Source: Bacillota bacterium
GTDB lineage: Bacteria; Bacillota; Clostridia; Christensenellales; UBA1242
NCBI GenBank assembly: GCA_009787915.1
Contig: WQSK01000004.1
Coordinates: forward strand, 1-40,846
DNA length: 40,846 bases
Reading direction: 5' to 3'
Below, piece by piece: positions 8,233 through 16,867 of the stretch. The translations under genes and the position numbers were made by a program. The notes under the pieces were generated by a model that did no database searches, was not told where the DNA came from, and worked only from the letters and a program-made list of their open reading frames with translations. Within the stretch, counting starts at the first letter, position 1, and each line of letters begins with the position of its first letter.

Positions 8233-8706
8233 ATGTCTGTTGGGGAAAAAGAAGAAAAGGAAAAACTGGTCGAAGCCACAATTGTCGCCGTGCAATCGAG
8301 TTTTATAGAAAATAGGCTCTTTTACGACGAGGTCTTGGTACGATTCAAAGTAGATGAAACAACACAACTGAAAATGTTTAACAGTCCGCTCTTGGAAGCA
8401 GACGATATAAGGCTTTGGCGCAGAATTGTTTTGACCGCCGTAACGGGAAATGAAACAAGTCCCATCGCCCGCGCTGTAAATTTTTTCAAAGACTATAAAT
8501 CCACCCTTATGGGGAAAAAAGTTTTGGTTTCATGGATTGACCATGATGTTTGGGGTATCGGAAAAACCGATGACAAAATGTTCTATCCTGGTCAGCACGG
8601 TCTTTGGGGTGACGATGACGAAGAAACATCGCTTAACCTGAGCACATATGCAAACGAAAATGTCACACCAATAACCGACGCCCCAGAAACCCCTCCCGTA
8701 ATTTAA
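8233..8706 (+). CDS. Hypothetical protein, 157 aa
   Basis: I do not recognise a family. The protein begins with a charged segment (MSVGEKEEKEKLVEA). It then alternates beta-like stretches (TIVAVQSSFIENRLFYDEVLVRFKV, KKVLVSWIDHDVWGIG) with a charged helix, and ends in an acidic, Pro/Thr-rich tail. There is no signal peptide or TM helix, so it is probably cytosolic. A clear leaderless promoter and codon use like the neighbours support coding. It lies between palindromic repeat copies A and B, which isolates it transcriptionally from its neighbours. Confidence 0.75.
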   Translation: MSVGEKEEKEKLVEATIVAVQSSFIENRLFYDEVLVRFKVDETTQLKMFNSPLLEADDIRLWRRIVLTAVTGNETSPIARAVNFFKDYKSTLMGKKVLVSWIDHDVWGIGKTDDKMFYPGQHGLWGDDDEETSLNLSTYANENVTPITDAPETPPVI

Positions 8707-8707
8707 A

Positions 8708-8822
8708 CCTAAAAAGGCATTTACTACTTTAATAAAATATCTATGATAAATAGTCTTGAGGCTATTTTAGGGAAAAGATTGCAAACTACAAAATTATACT
8801 CGCGTACCCTTGCTCACCCTTT
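8708..8822 (-). repeat. Palindromic intergenic repeat, copy B (degenerate)
   Basis: On the minus strand it carries TTTTGTAGTTTGCAATCTTT and then CCCTAAAATAGCCTCAAGAC-ATTTAT, matching the left half of copy C nearly base for base. The right half is shortened, ending GCCTTTTTAGG, which can pair with CCTAAAATAGC. It begins GGGTGAG like the arm of copy A. It fills the gap between the 157-aa gene and the end of the P-type ATPase gene. Confidence 0.65.
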
Positions 8823-8824
8823 TT

Positions 8825-11284
8825 TCATGTTCCGACAATGTTTTTGCCGCCGCGACATCTAAGGTAGTATTTTCTTAGCATATCCATTGGCACAATCGCC
8901 AAAGCAAACATAACCGCAACCAAAAGATGCCCAATCAAAAGCGGTTCCGCCCTAAACACATTCCCCCCAAAGAAGATAAGCAATATCTGGGCAAGCGTCA
9001 CAATCGCCATAATAATCACAAACGGTTTGTTAAGCAAAAGTCCCTGTACTGGGTTCAAACTATGAGTTCGGGAATTGAAACTGTTAAAGATGTTCACGAA
9101 CATAAAGAAGGCAAAGAACGCAGTCATCGCATACACCGTACCATGCGGGCTTAGCGAATTTTGCACAATCGGAGATAATATAAAAAACATAGACATCAGA
9201 GAAATCACAAATGTTCCATAAAGAATCTGCCCCCACATATATTTGTTGACAATTGGTTCATCTCGTCGTTTTGGGGCTTCGGACATGTATTTTTTATGAG
9301 GTCGCTCTCCCCCAAACGCTATGCCTGCTAGGGTATCCATGACGATGTTAATCCATAGCATCTGCATAACGGTTATTGGCATACCTACGCCAAAGAACGG
9401 AGCCAAAATTGAAATCGCCATAGCAACAAAGTTTATTGTCAGTTTGAAAATCAAAAACTTTCTAATCGACTTGAATATTGTGCGCCCGTAACTTGTGGCT
9501 TTGGCGATGCTTGTGATATTGTCGTCCATTATGACTATGTCACCTGCTTCTTTGGCGACCTCGGTGCCACTCCCCATTGAAAAGCCAACATCCGCGGATT
9601 TAAGGGCGGGTGCATCATTAACCCCGTCCCCTGTCATCCCGACAACCAGCCCAAGACTCTGCGCCACCATAACCAAACGGCTCTTGTCATTCGGGAGTGC
9701 CCTTGCAACGACACGGAGGTTAGGTAAAACCAGTTTCAATTTATCGTCACTTAGTTTCCCAAGTTCTTTTGACGTCAAAACAACTTCGTTTGAATCCCCT
9801 GTAAGGATTCCGACTTCACGGGCAACGGCGATTGCGGTTTCACGGTTATCCCCCGTTATCATAACAGTTTGAACCCCTGCGGTTCGCATATTGGAAACGG
9901 CGGTAATTGCCTCGGGGCGAACATTGTCGCGAATGGCTACCAAGCCCACAAAAGTACTGTCCACCGCAACTGCGATTACGCGGTATGCTTTTTGGGTGAA
10001 CCCCGCGACTGCTCTGTTATATTCGGTCAGGTCCTTGCCTTTACACATCGCAAAGATGACCTCGGGTGCGCCTTTGTACAAAACACGGCCGTCCGCCAAA
10101 GTTGTTTTCATATATTTGTCGCGACTGTTAAAAGGAGTTTGGTTTTTAACATCAACACTTTGATATTTACGGCTTGAGGCATATTCCAACAAAATCCTAT
10201 CCGTAAAGTTCCCACCAATTGCCCGACCGCTCTCGTTGATTCGGGCACTTGTGTCGTAACGCAAAATCGTATTAAGCATCTCCTCGTCATCCGTTACGAC
10301 TTCTACGACTTCCAAATGTCCGTTTGTAAGGGTTCCTGTTTTGTCGGTGAACAAGATGTTCATGCTCCCCGCGGTTTCGATACCTCCGAGTTTCCTCACC
10401 AGAACATTGTCTTTCATCATGTGTTTCATATTGGAGGCGAAAACAACCGTTATCATCATGGGGAGCCCCTCGGGCACAACCATAACAATGACCGATACGA
10501 TAAGCGTCCCCGTATGGACGATATGTCTGAATCCAAATGTTTCCCCATTAATAACGAGGGCGTTAAAAAGATACGCACCCGCAATCACGACCGCACCGAT
10601 ATAGCCGATGACACTTATAAGTTTCGCCAAATGCTCCAGTTTGATTTTAAGCGGGCTTTTTGGTTGTTCGGATTGAAGTTCCGACGCCATCTTTCCATAA
10701 AAAGTATTATCACCCACGTGTGTCACTCGCATGACTGCCTCGCCGTTTGTTACAACGGTTCCTGAATAAACGATACCTGAACTCACCCCTGGTTGTTTTG
10801 TGGCTTCGGCACTCTCGCCATTTATAAGGGATTGGTCGACCTCGATTTTACCGCTTATCACCTGACCGTCTGCGGGGATTTTGTCCCCCGCCGACAAATA
10901 CACAATGTCGCCAACAACCAAATCTTCAATTGGAATCTCTGTTGCCCCTTGCGACCGCTGGGCCCGAACCTTTATATTTTGAACCGCGCGCTGGAGTTTC
11001 TCGAACGCCGCTTGGCTCCCTTGCTCTGATATTGTAGAAACAACAACTGCAATCAAAATCGCCGCTGCTATACCGATTGTTTCCAGGACACTTTCATGAC
11101 GGAAAACAAACATACTGTTGACCGCGAGTGCGACCAGGAGAATTTTTAACATAGGGTCGTTAAAGTTCGCCAAAAAATTCCTAAGCCACGACACACGCCG
11201 TTTTTGCGTGATAACATTTGCGCCGTGTTCTTTGCGACTACTTACAACCTGTTCTGGGGTCAAACCATCGTGCTTTAACGCCAT
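8825..11284 (-). CDS. Calcium-type P-type ATPase (PMCA/P2-like)
   Basis: The 819-residue protein has the full P-type architecture: N-terminal cation-ATPase domain (ALKHDGLTPEQVVSSR), TM1-2, an actuator domain with the TGES-like loop (LINGESAEA), TM3-4 with VPEGLP, the phosphorylation site DKTGTLT, and the hinge TGDGVNDAP. Six C-terminal TM helices follow. TM6 reads WINIVMDTLAGIAFG, with the Asn and Asp that bind Ca2+ in PMCA-type pumps, and the PEGLP Glu is present. It should export Ca2+ (or Mn2+) at the cost of ATP. It ends beside repeat copy B. The acidic-N-terminus gene lies 28 nt upstream on the same strand and is probably co-transcribed. Confidence 0.93.
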   Translation of the reverse strand: MALKHDGLTPEQVVSSRKEHGANVITQKRRVSWLRNFLANFNDPMLKILLVALAVNSMFVFRHESVLETIGIAAAILIAVVVSTISEQGSQAAFEKLQRAVQNIKVRAQRSQGATEIPIEDLVVGDIVYLSAGDKIPADGQVISGKIEVDQSLINGESAEATKQPGVSSGIVYSGTVVTNGEAVMRVTHVGDNTFYGKMASELQSEQPKSPLKIKLEHLAKLISVIGYIGAVVIAGAYLFNALVINGETFGFRHIVHTGTLIVSVIVMVVPEGLPMMITVVFASNMKHMMKDNVLVRKLGGIETAGSMNILFTDKTGTLTNGHLEVVEVVTDDEEMLNTILRYDTSARINESGRAIGGNFTDRILLEYASSRKYQSVDVKNQTPFNSRDKYMKTTLADGRVLYKGAPEVIFAMCKGKDLTEYNRAVAGFTQKAYRVIAVAVDSTFVGLVAIRDNVRPEAITAVSNMRTAGVQTVMITGDNRETAIAVAREVGILTGDSNEVVLTSKELGKLSDDKLKLVLPNLRVVARALPNDKSRLVMVAQSLGLVVGMTGDGVNDAPALKSADVGFSMGSGTEVAKEAGDIVIMDDNITSIAKATSYGRTIFKSIRKFLIFKLTINFVAMAISILAPFFGVGMPITVMQMLWINIVMDTLAGIAFGGERPHKKYMSEAPKRRDEPIVNKYMWGQILYGTFVISLMSMFFILSPIVQNSLSPHGTVYAMTAFFAFFMFVNIFNSFNSRTHSLNPVQGLLLNKPFVIIMAIVTLAQILLIFFGGNVFRAEPLLIGHLLVAVMFALAIVPMDMLRKYYLRCRGGKNIVGT

Positions 11285-11312
11285 GGACTATACATATGTA
11301 CAACCTATTTGG

Positions 11313-12095
11313 TTATTGTCGTCTTTGTTGTTGGTACAGAGCCATAACCAATCTATCAATCTTTTTCTGTGCAAGGTTTTTTCTGTACGCAAAAGCCGTT
11401 GACCTAAGAATCGGATATAATAGCCTTCTTAAAAAACGCAACATGTCTTGAATCCCTGGCAGACCCAAAATCAGGTTCAGCAAACCTTTTGGTGTAACAA
11501 TAAAACCAATTTCACCAAGGGGTCCATCAAATAACTCTAGCAATGCCCCGACAGTGTTAAACGGATATTTGAATTTTATGAAAAACAATGCCCAATGCCA
11601 CCCCGCCGTTGCCGTCGTCAAAGCGACCTTGACTTTAAAGTCAATCTTTTTACAAAAACCCCTTGTAATGGGATTCCACCATGCTGTGTTCCAAAAACGT
11701 GCAAGCCACTCTACTGTCACTGGTTCATTTTTATATGGGTTGTCGCGCATCTCTTGTATAACACGGTCAATCTCGGCTTTTATGCGGGCGGCTTCGGCAT
11801 AGCGATTGCTGTTAGCAATCAAATAATTGTGGAACTCGCCCCAAAGACCATGCTCCTCGGTGTCTACTTTTAAATGCTCGTAGTCTGGTTGGATTGGTTC
11901 TTCTTTATCCTCATCATTTTCAGGTAGCGGGTGATATTCATAGTCGTCATTAAATTGCGCGAATTCAATGTGTTCATTTTCGTCACCAACATCGGGTGCA
12001 TCCTGATATTCGTTATCTATTACAAGTCCGCCCGAAGATTCCTCGTCCTCAACGTACTCAGATTGTGTTTGGGGTTGTATTTCGTTCTCCTCCAC
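11313..12095 (-). CDS. Unknown protein with acidic N-terminal half and hydrophobic C-terminal half
   Basis: The 260-residue product starts at a GTG (VEENEIQPQTQ). Residues 1-85 are strongly acidic and low in complexity, probably disordered. A helical middle (ANSNRYAEAARIKAEIDRVIQEM) is followed by Trp-rich and hydrophobic stretches (WHWALFFIKFKYPF, GFIVTPKGLLNLILGLPGI) that could be membrane-associated, and then a basic end. I recognise no family. It is immediately upstream of the Ca2+-ATPase, and the acidic tail might bind Ca2+ or regulate the pump; this is inference from position only. The start lies about 5 nt after a GATATT -10 box and has no upstream Shine-Dalgarno. Its promoter overlaps operator-like repeats next to the XRE regulator. 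Confidence 0.75.
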   Translation of the reverse strand: MEENEIQPQTQSEYVEDEESSGGLVIDNEYQDAPDVGDENEHIEFAQFNDDYEYHPLPENDEDKEEPIQPDYEHLKVDTEEHGLWGEFHNYLIANSNRYAEAARIKAEIDRVIQEMRDNPYKNEPVTVEWLARFWNTAWWNPITRGFCKKIDFKVKVALTTATAGWHWALFFIKFKYPFNTVGALLELFDGPLGEIGFIVTPKGLLNLILGLPGIQDMLRFLRRLLYPILRSTAFAYRKNLAQKKIDRLVMALYQQQRRQ

Positions 12096-12103
12096 ACCCG
12101 AAT

Positions 12104-12184
12104 ATCACATACATTGCGATACATAGCAACTAAAATCACATATATTGTGGCATTTTACTACCTTTGATGTGTATATCTCACAAT
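12104..12184. promoter_or_regulatory. Repeated operator-like sites between the ATPase operon and the XRE regulator
   Basis: ATCACATACATTGCG (12104-12118) recurs as ATCACATATATTGTG (12135-12149), 31 bp apart, about three helical turns. The second copy is itself a palindrome (CACA-TATAT-TGTG). A third related site, TGTGTATATCTCACA, lies at about 12169-12183. The sites cover the -10/-35 regions of both divergent genes, the layout expected for an autoregulated repressor. Confidence 0.5.
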
Positions 12185-12195
12185 GAATACCACTT

Positions 12196-12201
12196 TATAA
12201 T
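12196..12201 (+). promoter_or_regulatory. Consensus -10 box of the XRE gene, 6 nt from its ATG
   Basis: A perfect TATAAT ends 6 nt before the ATG at 12208. No good -35 is seen at 16-18 nt. No ribosome site precedes the start. Confidence 0.65.
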
Positions 12202-12207
12202 GCTTTT

Positions 12208-12522
12208 ATGGACAAAATCGAGATAATTGAGCGCATAAGCAAACTACGCACGCGGGCAAACTTGTCAGCACGGGCATTGTCCCAGCGCATCGACCTTAAC
12301 GACGGGTATATAAATCGTCTTGAGAGCAAAAAAGATTTTTTACCAAGCGTCGAGGTGTTGCTTAAAATTATCGAGGTTTGCAATTCCAGCCCAGCCGAGT
12401 TTTTCTACCGCGACATGGACGCATATAAAAGCGACCTGCCTATAATAGAACTCTTGGATGCCGTTGACCAAAATTCAAAAACACTTGTCAAAGAACTTAT
12501 TCAGCGCATGACAAAAAGTTAA
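12208..12522 (+). CDS. XRE-family HTH transcriptional regulator
   Basis: The 104-residue protein has an N-terminal Cro/C1-type helix-turn-helix at about residues 8-65: IERISKLRTRANLSARALSQRIDLNDGYINRLESKKDFLPSVEVLLKIIEVC. A short helical C-terminal part probably mediates dimerisation. Single-domain proteins of this type usually repress their own promoter and neighbours. It is divergent from the acidic protein/Ca2+-ATPase operon, and repeated sites lie in the shared intergenic region. It likely controls that operon (inference). Its stop overlaps by 4 nt the stop of the convergent 252-aa gene. Confidence 0.9.
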   Translation: MDKIEIIERISKLRTRANLSARALSQRIDLNDGYINRLESKKDFLPSVEVLLKIIEVCNSSPAEFFYRDMDAYKSDLPIIELLDAVDQNSKTLVKELIQRMTKS

Positions 12523-13277
12523 ATCCTCCCGCCTTCTTTGACAAGCCATTCACCGCTTTCAAAAGTTCCGCGTTTTCCTTTAAACCGCAAATCCAAACGG
12601 ATGTCGATACTGTCGCAATAATCAAGGTATATAGATTTAAACACATTTTCTAACGTATCAAATGAAACACCCTGATTACCAGGAAACAGTTTTTCGGTTT
12701 CTTCTTTGGTCATATCGGTTTGCATATCAATGTGAATCGCCACCATATTTGTATAGTCATCATAAACAATCTCGAACTTGGGCTCCCTCAGCAAAGTAAA
12801 GTCCGTTATATCTTTTTTAAACTCCGCCTCTGTCGCAGGCAAAACAAACGGCCAAGGCTCCCCTGAAGGGTACTTGTACATATTTGTGACCTTTGCGAGT
12901 TTACCGAGCAAACTCTGCCACTCTTGTTCAGAGTACAAACCCATCGGCAGATTAAACCCTGTGTGGTCGAGGCGTGTAATCCGCCCATGCAGTTTTTTAA
13001 GGACTTCTTCACACGAAAAGCGTTTGACGGCAAGCGGTTGCTTGGTATTGCGGTCAGTCATATTGAAAAACTTTGTGCCGCCCAAAAGCAAATGCACAAA
13101 GTTCGCATTGTCGCAAAGTCTAAACACCGTGACGGGGTTAAGGTTTTTGTTACCAATGTGGATTTTACCCGCTTTTGGGGTCGTGACATATTTTATATCC
13201 TTAAACAACGAGGTCAGCAACCCAAACAATTTTTTGTTCTTCCCCGTGTTTGGGAAAACATAAACAACCTCTCTCAC
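12519..13277 (-). CDS. Unknown protein at the end of the scp operon
   Basis: I recognise no family in this 252-residue protein. It begins MREVVYVFPNTGKNKKLFGLL and contains mixed alpha/beta sequence without signal peptide or TM helices. Motifs visible include HLLLGGTKFFNMTDR, LHGRITRLDHTGFNLPMGLYSEQEW and a late acidic beta region (VAIHIDMQTDM). The start overlaps the end of scpB by 4 nt (ATGA), so the two are translationally coupled and co-transcribed. That position suggests a link to chromosome segregation, or simply operon growth. It is of host type by codon use. Confidence 0.75.
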   Translation of the reverse strand: MREVVYVFPNTGKNKKLFGLLTSLFKDIKYVTTPKAGKIHIGNKNLNPVTVFRLCDNANFVHLLLGGTKFFNMTDRNTKQPLAVKRFSCEEVLKKLHGRITRLDHTGFNLPMGLYSEQEWQSLLGKLAKVTNMYKYPSGEPWPFVLPATEAEFKKDITDFTLLREPKFEIVYDDYTNMVAIHIDMQTDMTKEETEKLFPGNQGVSFDTLENVFKSIYLDYCDSIDIRLDLRFKGKRGTFESGEWLVKEGGRI

Positions 13278-13828
13278 GACGTCCTTGCGAACAAATCTGT
13301 GGTTTCAATGGTTTTAAGTTTTTCCATCATTTGTTCGTAACTTGGGAGTGCATCAATATCAGGTAACTCGAACCGCTTTAAAAACGTATCGGTGGTTCCA
13401 TACAAAATTGGTTTCCCCAAGGCCTCTTTTTTCCCGACGACAGAAATCAAATCATTTTGCAACAAAACGTGTACGGCATAGTCACTTCCCACACCACGAA
13501 TTTCGTCAATCTCGGGTTTTGTAATTGGTTGTTTGTAGGCAATAATCGCCATGGTTTCAAGGGCCGCACGCGTCAAACTCTTTTCACGCACAGGGTTCAA
13601 AACCGAAGCCACCGATTCGGCAATATTTGGGTTTGTGCAAAACTGATAGTTATTGCGGTACTTAATCAAATGCACACCGCTCTCCCCGCCATATTTTTTT
13701 TGCAACTTATCAATCGCGGTTTGTATCTCTTTTTCTTTTACCCCAAATTTCTCGGCTAAAAATGCAACCGACAAACCCTCGCCCGACACAAACAAAACCG
13801 CTTCCAATTCCCCACACAGTTTTTCCAT
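13274..13828 (-). CDS. scpB: Segregation and condensation protein B
   Basis: The 184-residue protein matches ScpB: an N-terminal winged helix (LEAVLFVSGEGLSVAFLAEKFGV) and a second winged helix with the signature LTRAALETMAIIAYKQPITKPEIDEIRGV. ScpB dimers bind ScpA and the SMC ATPase in bacterial condensin. A TATACT box ends 9 nt before the ATG, so the gene has its own near-leaderless promoter inside the operon. scpA lies about 3 kb upstream in the same operon, separated by four genes, whereas the two are usually adjacent. Confidence 0.95.
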   Translation of the reverse strand: MEKLCGELEAVLFVSGEGLSVAFLAEKFGVKEKEIQTAIDKLQKKYGGESGVHLIKYRNNYQFCTNPNIAESVASVLNPVREKSLTRAALETMAIIAYKQPITKPEIDEIRGVGSDYAVHVLLQNDLISVVGKKEALGKPILYGTTDTFLKRFELPDIDALPSYEQMMEKLKTIETTDLFARTS

Positions 13829-13870
13829 CTTGGAACAAGTATACCGCGTAAAAACTAAAAAAGCAAATAT

Positions 13871-14563
13871 TTATTCAATCTCTGTTTCTTTAATACCAAA
13901 CACACTTTCAAAACTCGGGGTGATATATTCTTCTTGTATTCGCTTTACAAATTCGACTTGGAATTGATTCAGTTCACCCGCCATCTTTCGCGCCGTCGGT
14001 GTGTTCATTGCCTCAGCAAGACGCAGGGTTTTCCGAACTATGCTATGAACTGTAGACACATTTTTGTCACCCTCGGTAAAGTCACCTTGGGTCAGCGGAA
14101 TATCAGGCACAAATATCGGGTGACCGTGTGCATGGCCATACTCCAATTGACGATACAAGCCCATCGCCCCTAACATATCAAGGTTGTCGGCATCCTGTAA
14201 TATTTTTGATTCGATATCTTTCACGGTAACACCTTGTTCTGAAAAAGCATACTCCTCGTGGTGCTCTATCGCATAACAGACGTGCTGTTTTTGTTGTTCG
14301 GTAAGTGGCAAATCGGAAATTAGTTCGCGAACCAATGGTATGCTTTCAACTGGAGGCACAAACCGTTTCTCTTTGGTTTGCATTATTCGGTGCAAGTCAT
14401 GCAAAAAAGAAGAAGTTGCTATTACCAACTTGTCACCGCCCTCGTGTTCCCAAATCTTGAGTGCAAAATTCAATGTTCGCCAAAGGTGCGTCATATTATG
14501 TCCAGTTTTATCATCGCCAAAGATTTGAACTACTTTTGATTCCAGTTGTTTAATAATCTGCAT
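13871..14563 (-). CDS. HD-domain phosphohydrolase
   Basis: The 230-residue protein carries an HD superfamily domain: a first His in HNMTHLWRTLNFAL, the HD pair in SSFLHDLHRIM, a later His pair in YAIEHHEEYAF, and Asp in LQDADNLDMLGAMG. It resembles YedJ/YpgQ-type metal-dependent nucleotide phosphohydrolases. The exact substrate is unknown. The start is supported by GGAGGT, which lies in the last codons of murB three bases upstream, so translation is coupled to murB. Confidence 0.88.
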   Translation of the reverse strand: MQIIKQLESKVVQIFGDDKTGHNMTHLWRTLNFALKIWEHEGGDKLVIATSSFLHDLHRIMQTKEKRFVPPVESIPLVRELISDLPLTEQQKQHVCYAIEHHEEYAFSEQGVTVKDIESKILQDADNLDMLGAMGLYRQLEYGHAHGHPIFVPDIPLTQGDFTEGDKNVSTVHSIVRKTLRLAEAMNTPTARKMAGELNQFQVEFVKRIQEEYITPSFESVFGIKETEIE

Positions 14564-14566
14564 TTT

Positions 14567-15616
14567 TTATTTTACCTCCAATTCTTGCTTCTTAGACAAA
14601 CCACACGCACCCAACTTTTTGTCATACCGCCCCAAAAACTCTGGCAAAGTGACCTCACCGTCATAGTCCAACAATACAACCTCTTTGTGCAAATCGTGAC
14701 CATAGTACTCTTTGACCTTTTGTGTCACATGGGAAAACCATTTGGCAACGTCTTTGTCAGTAGTATGCGGTTCGGTTTTAAATAGCCTCGCACCATTCGA
14801 ACTGAACGTTGCACCATTCGCGTCAATGTTTATGTCAGGATTTTCAGAGAGCATCATCTGAATCTTTTTACCCGTCGCCATAACAATGTGTCCGCCCGAA
14901 AACACCGAACCTGCCGTACCTTCTTTGAAACCAAAATAAGAACTCTCGCGCCGCTCCTCCGTTTGTCGTTGCACCAGTTCTTTAACATTTTCTTTACCAA
15001 TGTATTCACTGGCAAGCACGCTCTCGACCACAATATAACGTGTCTTTCCTTTGTTTTGTTGTTTCAAAAAACTGTCACGAGTACCAAAGAAATCTCCATC
15101 GGGTGTCATCCACTCGAATTCACCCTTTTGTAAATCAAAAACCTTGATTCTCTTAACAAAATAATCAAAGTCCCTCTTGGTCGGATTTGCAGGCCAGCCA
15201 GAGTTCCCAACAATCCCCGCCCCAACAAGACCTGGAACGCCCGTCAAAGGTGAAAAATCGTAGCCTCGTTCCGTCGTGTCTTTTACAAGCACACCTACCG
15301 TCGCATTCGCCGATACATGAAACTCGGATGTTTTTTCATCAAATTTTATTCCTGCACCTTTCGTTCCCACCGCAACAAAGAGCCCGTCATAACCGCGCTC
15401 GCTGATTAACAAGTTTGTGCCTTGCGAAAACAAGACAAACGGGAGATTTTCTTTGTACAGTTCACCAAAAACTTTCAAGTCATTCTCCATTGTTTCATCA
15501 AAACAAAGTTCATAGAAAAACTTTGCGTTGCCCGTTTTCTTTTTGAACAAATGTCTTTTCGCCAAAGGATAATTCACCGAAACTTCACGGCTTAACTTAG
15601 CCAAAATTTTTTCCAT
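14567..15616 (-). CDS. murB: UDP-N-acetylenolpyruvoylglucosamine reductase, divergent
   Basis: I start at the ATG of MEKILAKLSREV (349 aa); the ORF track extends to a TTG overlapping the upstream gene. The FAD-binding signature appears as SQGTNLLISERGYDGL (usual GxGSNLL), and the second FAD loop as LTGVPGLVGAGIVGNSG. The catalytic-Ser loop is TAGSVFSGG, and the C-terminal acid lies in LHKEVVLLD. The family reduces UDP-GlcNAc-enolpyruvate to UDP-MurNAc in peptidoglycan synthesis. Several positions differ from textbook MurB (SQGTN, DANGATFSSNGAR), so a MurB-like reductase with another role is not excluded. It sits in the scp operon with an HD hydrolase. Confidence 0.8.
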   Translation of the reverse strand: MEKILAKLSREVSVNYPLAKRHLFKKKTGNAKFFYELCFDETMENDLKVFGELYKENLPFVLFSQGTNLLISERGYDGLFVAVGTKGAGIKFDEKTSEFHVSANATVGVLVKDTTERGYDFSPLTGVPGLVGAGIVGNSGWPANPTKRDFDYFVKRIKVFDLQKGEFEWMTPDGDFFGTRDSFLKQQNKGKTRYIVVESVLASEYIGKENVKELVQRQTEERRESSYFGFKEGTAGSVFSGGHIVMATGKKIQMMLSENPDINIDANGATFSSNGARLFKTEPHTTDKDVAKWFSHVTQKVKEYYGHDLHKEVVLLDYDGEVTLPEFLGRYDKKLGACGLSKKQELEVK

Positions 15617-15626
15617 AAACAAATTA

Positions 15627-16298
15627 TTAAACCCCCTCGACAAATTCGCCGTTTATAAATTTTTTGGCTCCATGCCCAACCATGTAGATTTTCCCCCCGT
15701 CTACAATAACCGCCGAGTCATCCGACAAAGCATACACAGGCACACCGCCGTTAATCTTGCTCTCCCCTATACTGGCTTCCAGGCCTTCCCCGTGTTCGCT
15801 GTCGGCACCTACGTGTGGGCGGATACTTAGATTTACAAGTTCCAAATACCTATCCACATCGCACGAGATTGATTTACCCGTGTCAAGACGGAACTCGTTC
15901 GGAGGGCGAACCCCTGTGACGCAAGAGCCCGCACTGCTCCCCACCCAGACTTTGGTTTTTAAAAGTTTCGGGAGGGTTTTTGTGAAACCACTTTTGTTGA
16001 AAACACTTTGTAAATAATCCACGTGTCCGCCCATACACCAAATAACGTCGGCTTTGGCAATGCGTTTTTCGTTTTCCGCCAAACTCTCGTTTCGCAAATC
16101 ACAAAGATACATCCCACCGCCAAATGTTTCGGCTACTTTTGAAAGACTATTCAACAACCACCGAACATCCCAGTCCTCGATTTGCGAACACTCGTTCAAA
16201 ATCGCCGCGCTAATCTTGCTGGCGGGCTTTCCCGTCAACTCTACAATCTTTTTTGTAATCGCATCCGTATTGTACGCGGACATTAAGACAAGTTTCAT
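15627..16298 (-). CDS. Peptidase S51 family protein, second copy
   Basis: The 223-residue protein is the size of classical dipeptidase E. It shows CMGGHVDYL (the GGN/GGH oxyanion motif), the nucleophile elbow VGSSAGSCV, and IRPHVGADSEHGEGLE downstream. It would hydrolyse Asp-X dipeptides or isoaspartyl products in the cytosol, but the substrate is inferred from the family. The start overlaps the upstream phosphatase stop by 4 nt (ATGA). It is only distantly similar to the 267-aa S51 protein at 2499-3302. Confidence 0.88.
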   Translation of the reverse strand: MKLVLMSAYNTDAITKKIVELTGKPASKISAAILNECSQIEDWDVRWLLNSLSKVAETFGGGMYLCDLRNESLAENEKRIAKADVIWCMGGHVDYLQSVFNKSGFTKTLPKLLKTKVWVGSSAGSCVTGVRPPNEFRLDTGKSISCDVDRYLELVNLSIRPHVGADSEHGEGLEASIGESKINGGVPVYALSDDSAVIVDGGKIYMVGHGAKKFINGEFVEGV

Positions 16299-16867
16299 TT
16301 CTTCACCCTTTTGTCAAAATCGAATTTTATAAGTTCACAATTCATCATCTCGGGTGTGTCGCGGTAAAATCCACTCTTTGGTTTGCCATCAAAGTACGCC
16401 TTGAACACACGCCCTACACCGCCATGCGCCACAACCAATATGTCTTTCCCTTTGTGTTCCTCCCAAAGTTCATCAAGGAAACTTTTGACGCGCGCTTCTA
16501 CCGCTTCAAAAGATTCAACCGTAGAATAATCGTATAATTTGCGCTCGCTAAAAAAATCGTCATCAAAGTCTGGGTGTTTCATCCACTCAAGCCCCTCGTA
16601 ATCACCACAATAGTATTCAATGATGCGCGCATCAATTATAACAGGAGGCCTCTTATCGGCAGGTCGTGCCGTCAATATAAGTTCGCACGTCTGTTTTGTT
16701 CTAAGCAACGGACTGGCAAAAACCAAATCAAATTTGACGTCTTTGATTTTGTGTCCGAGGTCTACCGCCTGCTTGACACCTTTCCCTGTCAGGATAGTAT
16801 CAGAGTACCCACTCCAGTTCCCTTGCTTGTTAAAAAACGTTTCCCCATGTCTTACGTAATAAATCAT
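16295..16867 (-). CDS. Histidine phosphatase superfamily protein
   Basis: The 190-residue protein begins with YYVRHGETFFN, the RHG catalytic motif of the phosphoglycerate-mutase/acid-phosphatase superfamily. The second Arg is in SPLLRTKQT, the acid in EYYCGDYEGLE, and the second His in VVAHGGVGRV. It is a cofactor-independent phosphatase-type member. The substrate is unknown, and a housecleaning or sugar phosphate is likely. ATGA overlaps join it to scpA upstream and the S51 peptidase downstream. A second family member is encoded at 21154. Confidence 0.9.
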   Translation of the reverse strand: MIYYVRHGETFFNKQGNWSGYSDTILTGKGVKQAVDLGHKIKDVKFDLVFASPLLRTKQTCELILTARPADKRPPVIIDARIIEYYCGDYEGLEWMKHPDFDDDFFSERKLYDYSTVESFEAVEARVKSFLDELWEEHKGKDILVVAHGGVGRVFKAYFDGKPKSGFYRDTPEMMNCELIKFDFDKRVKK

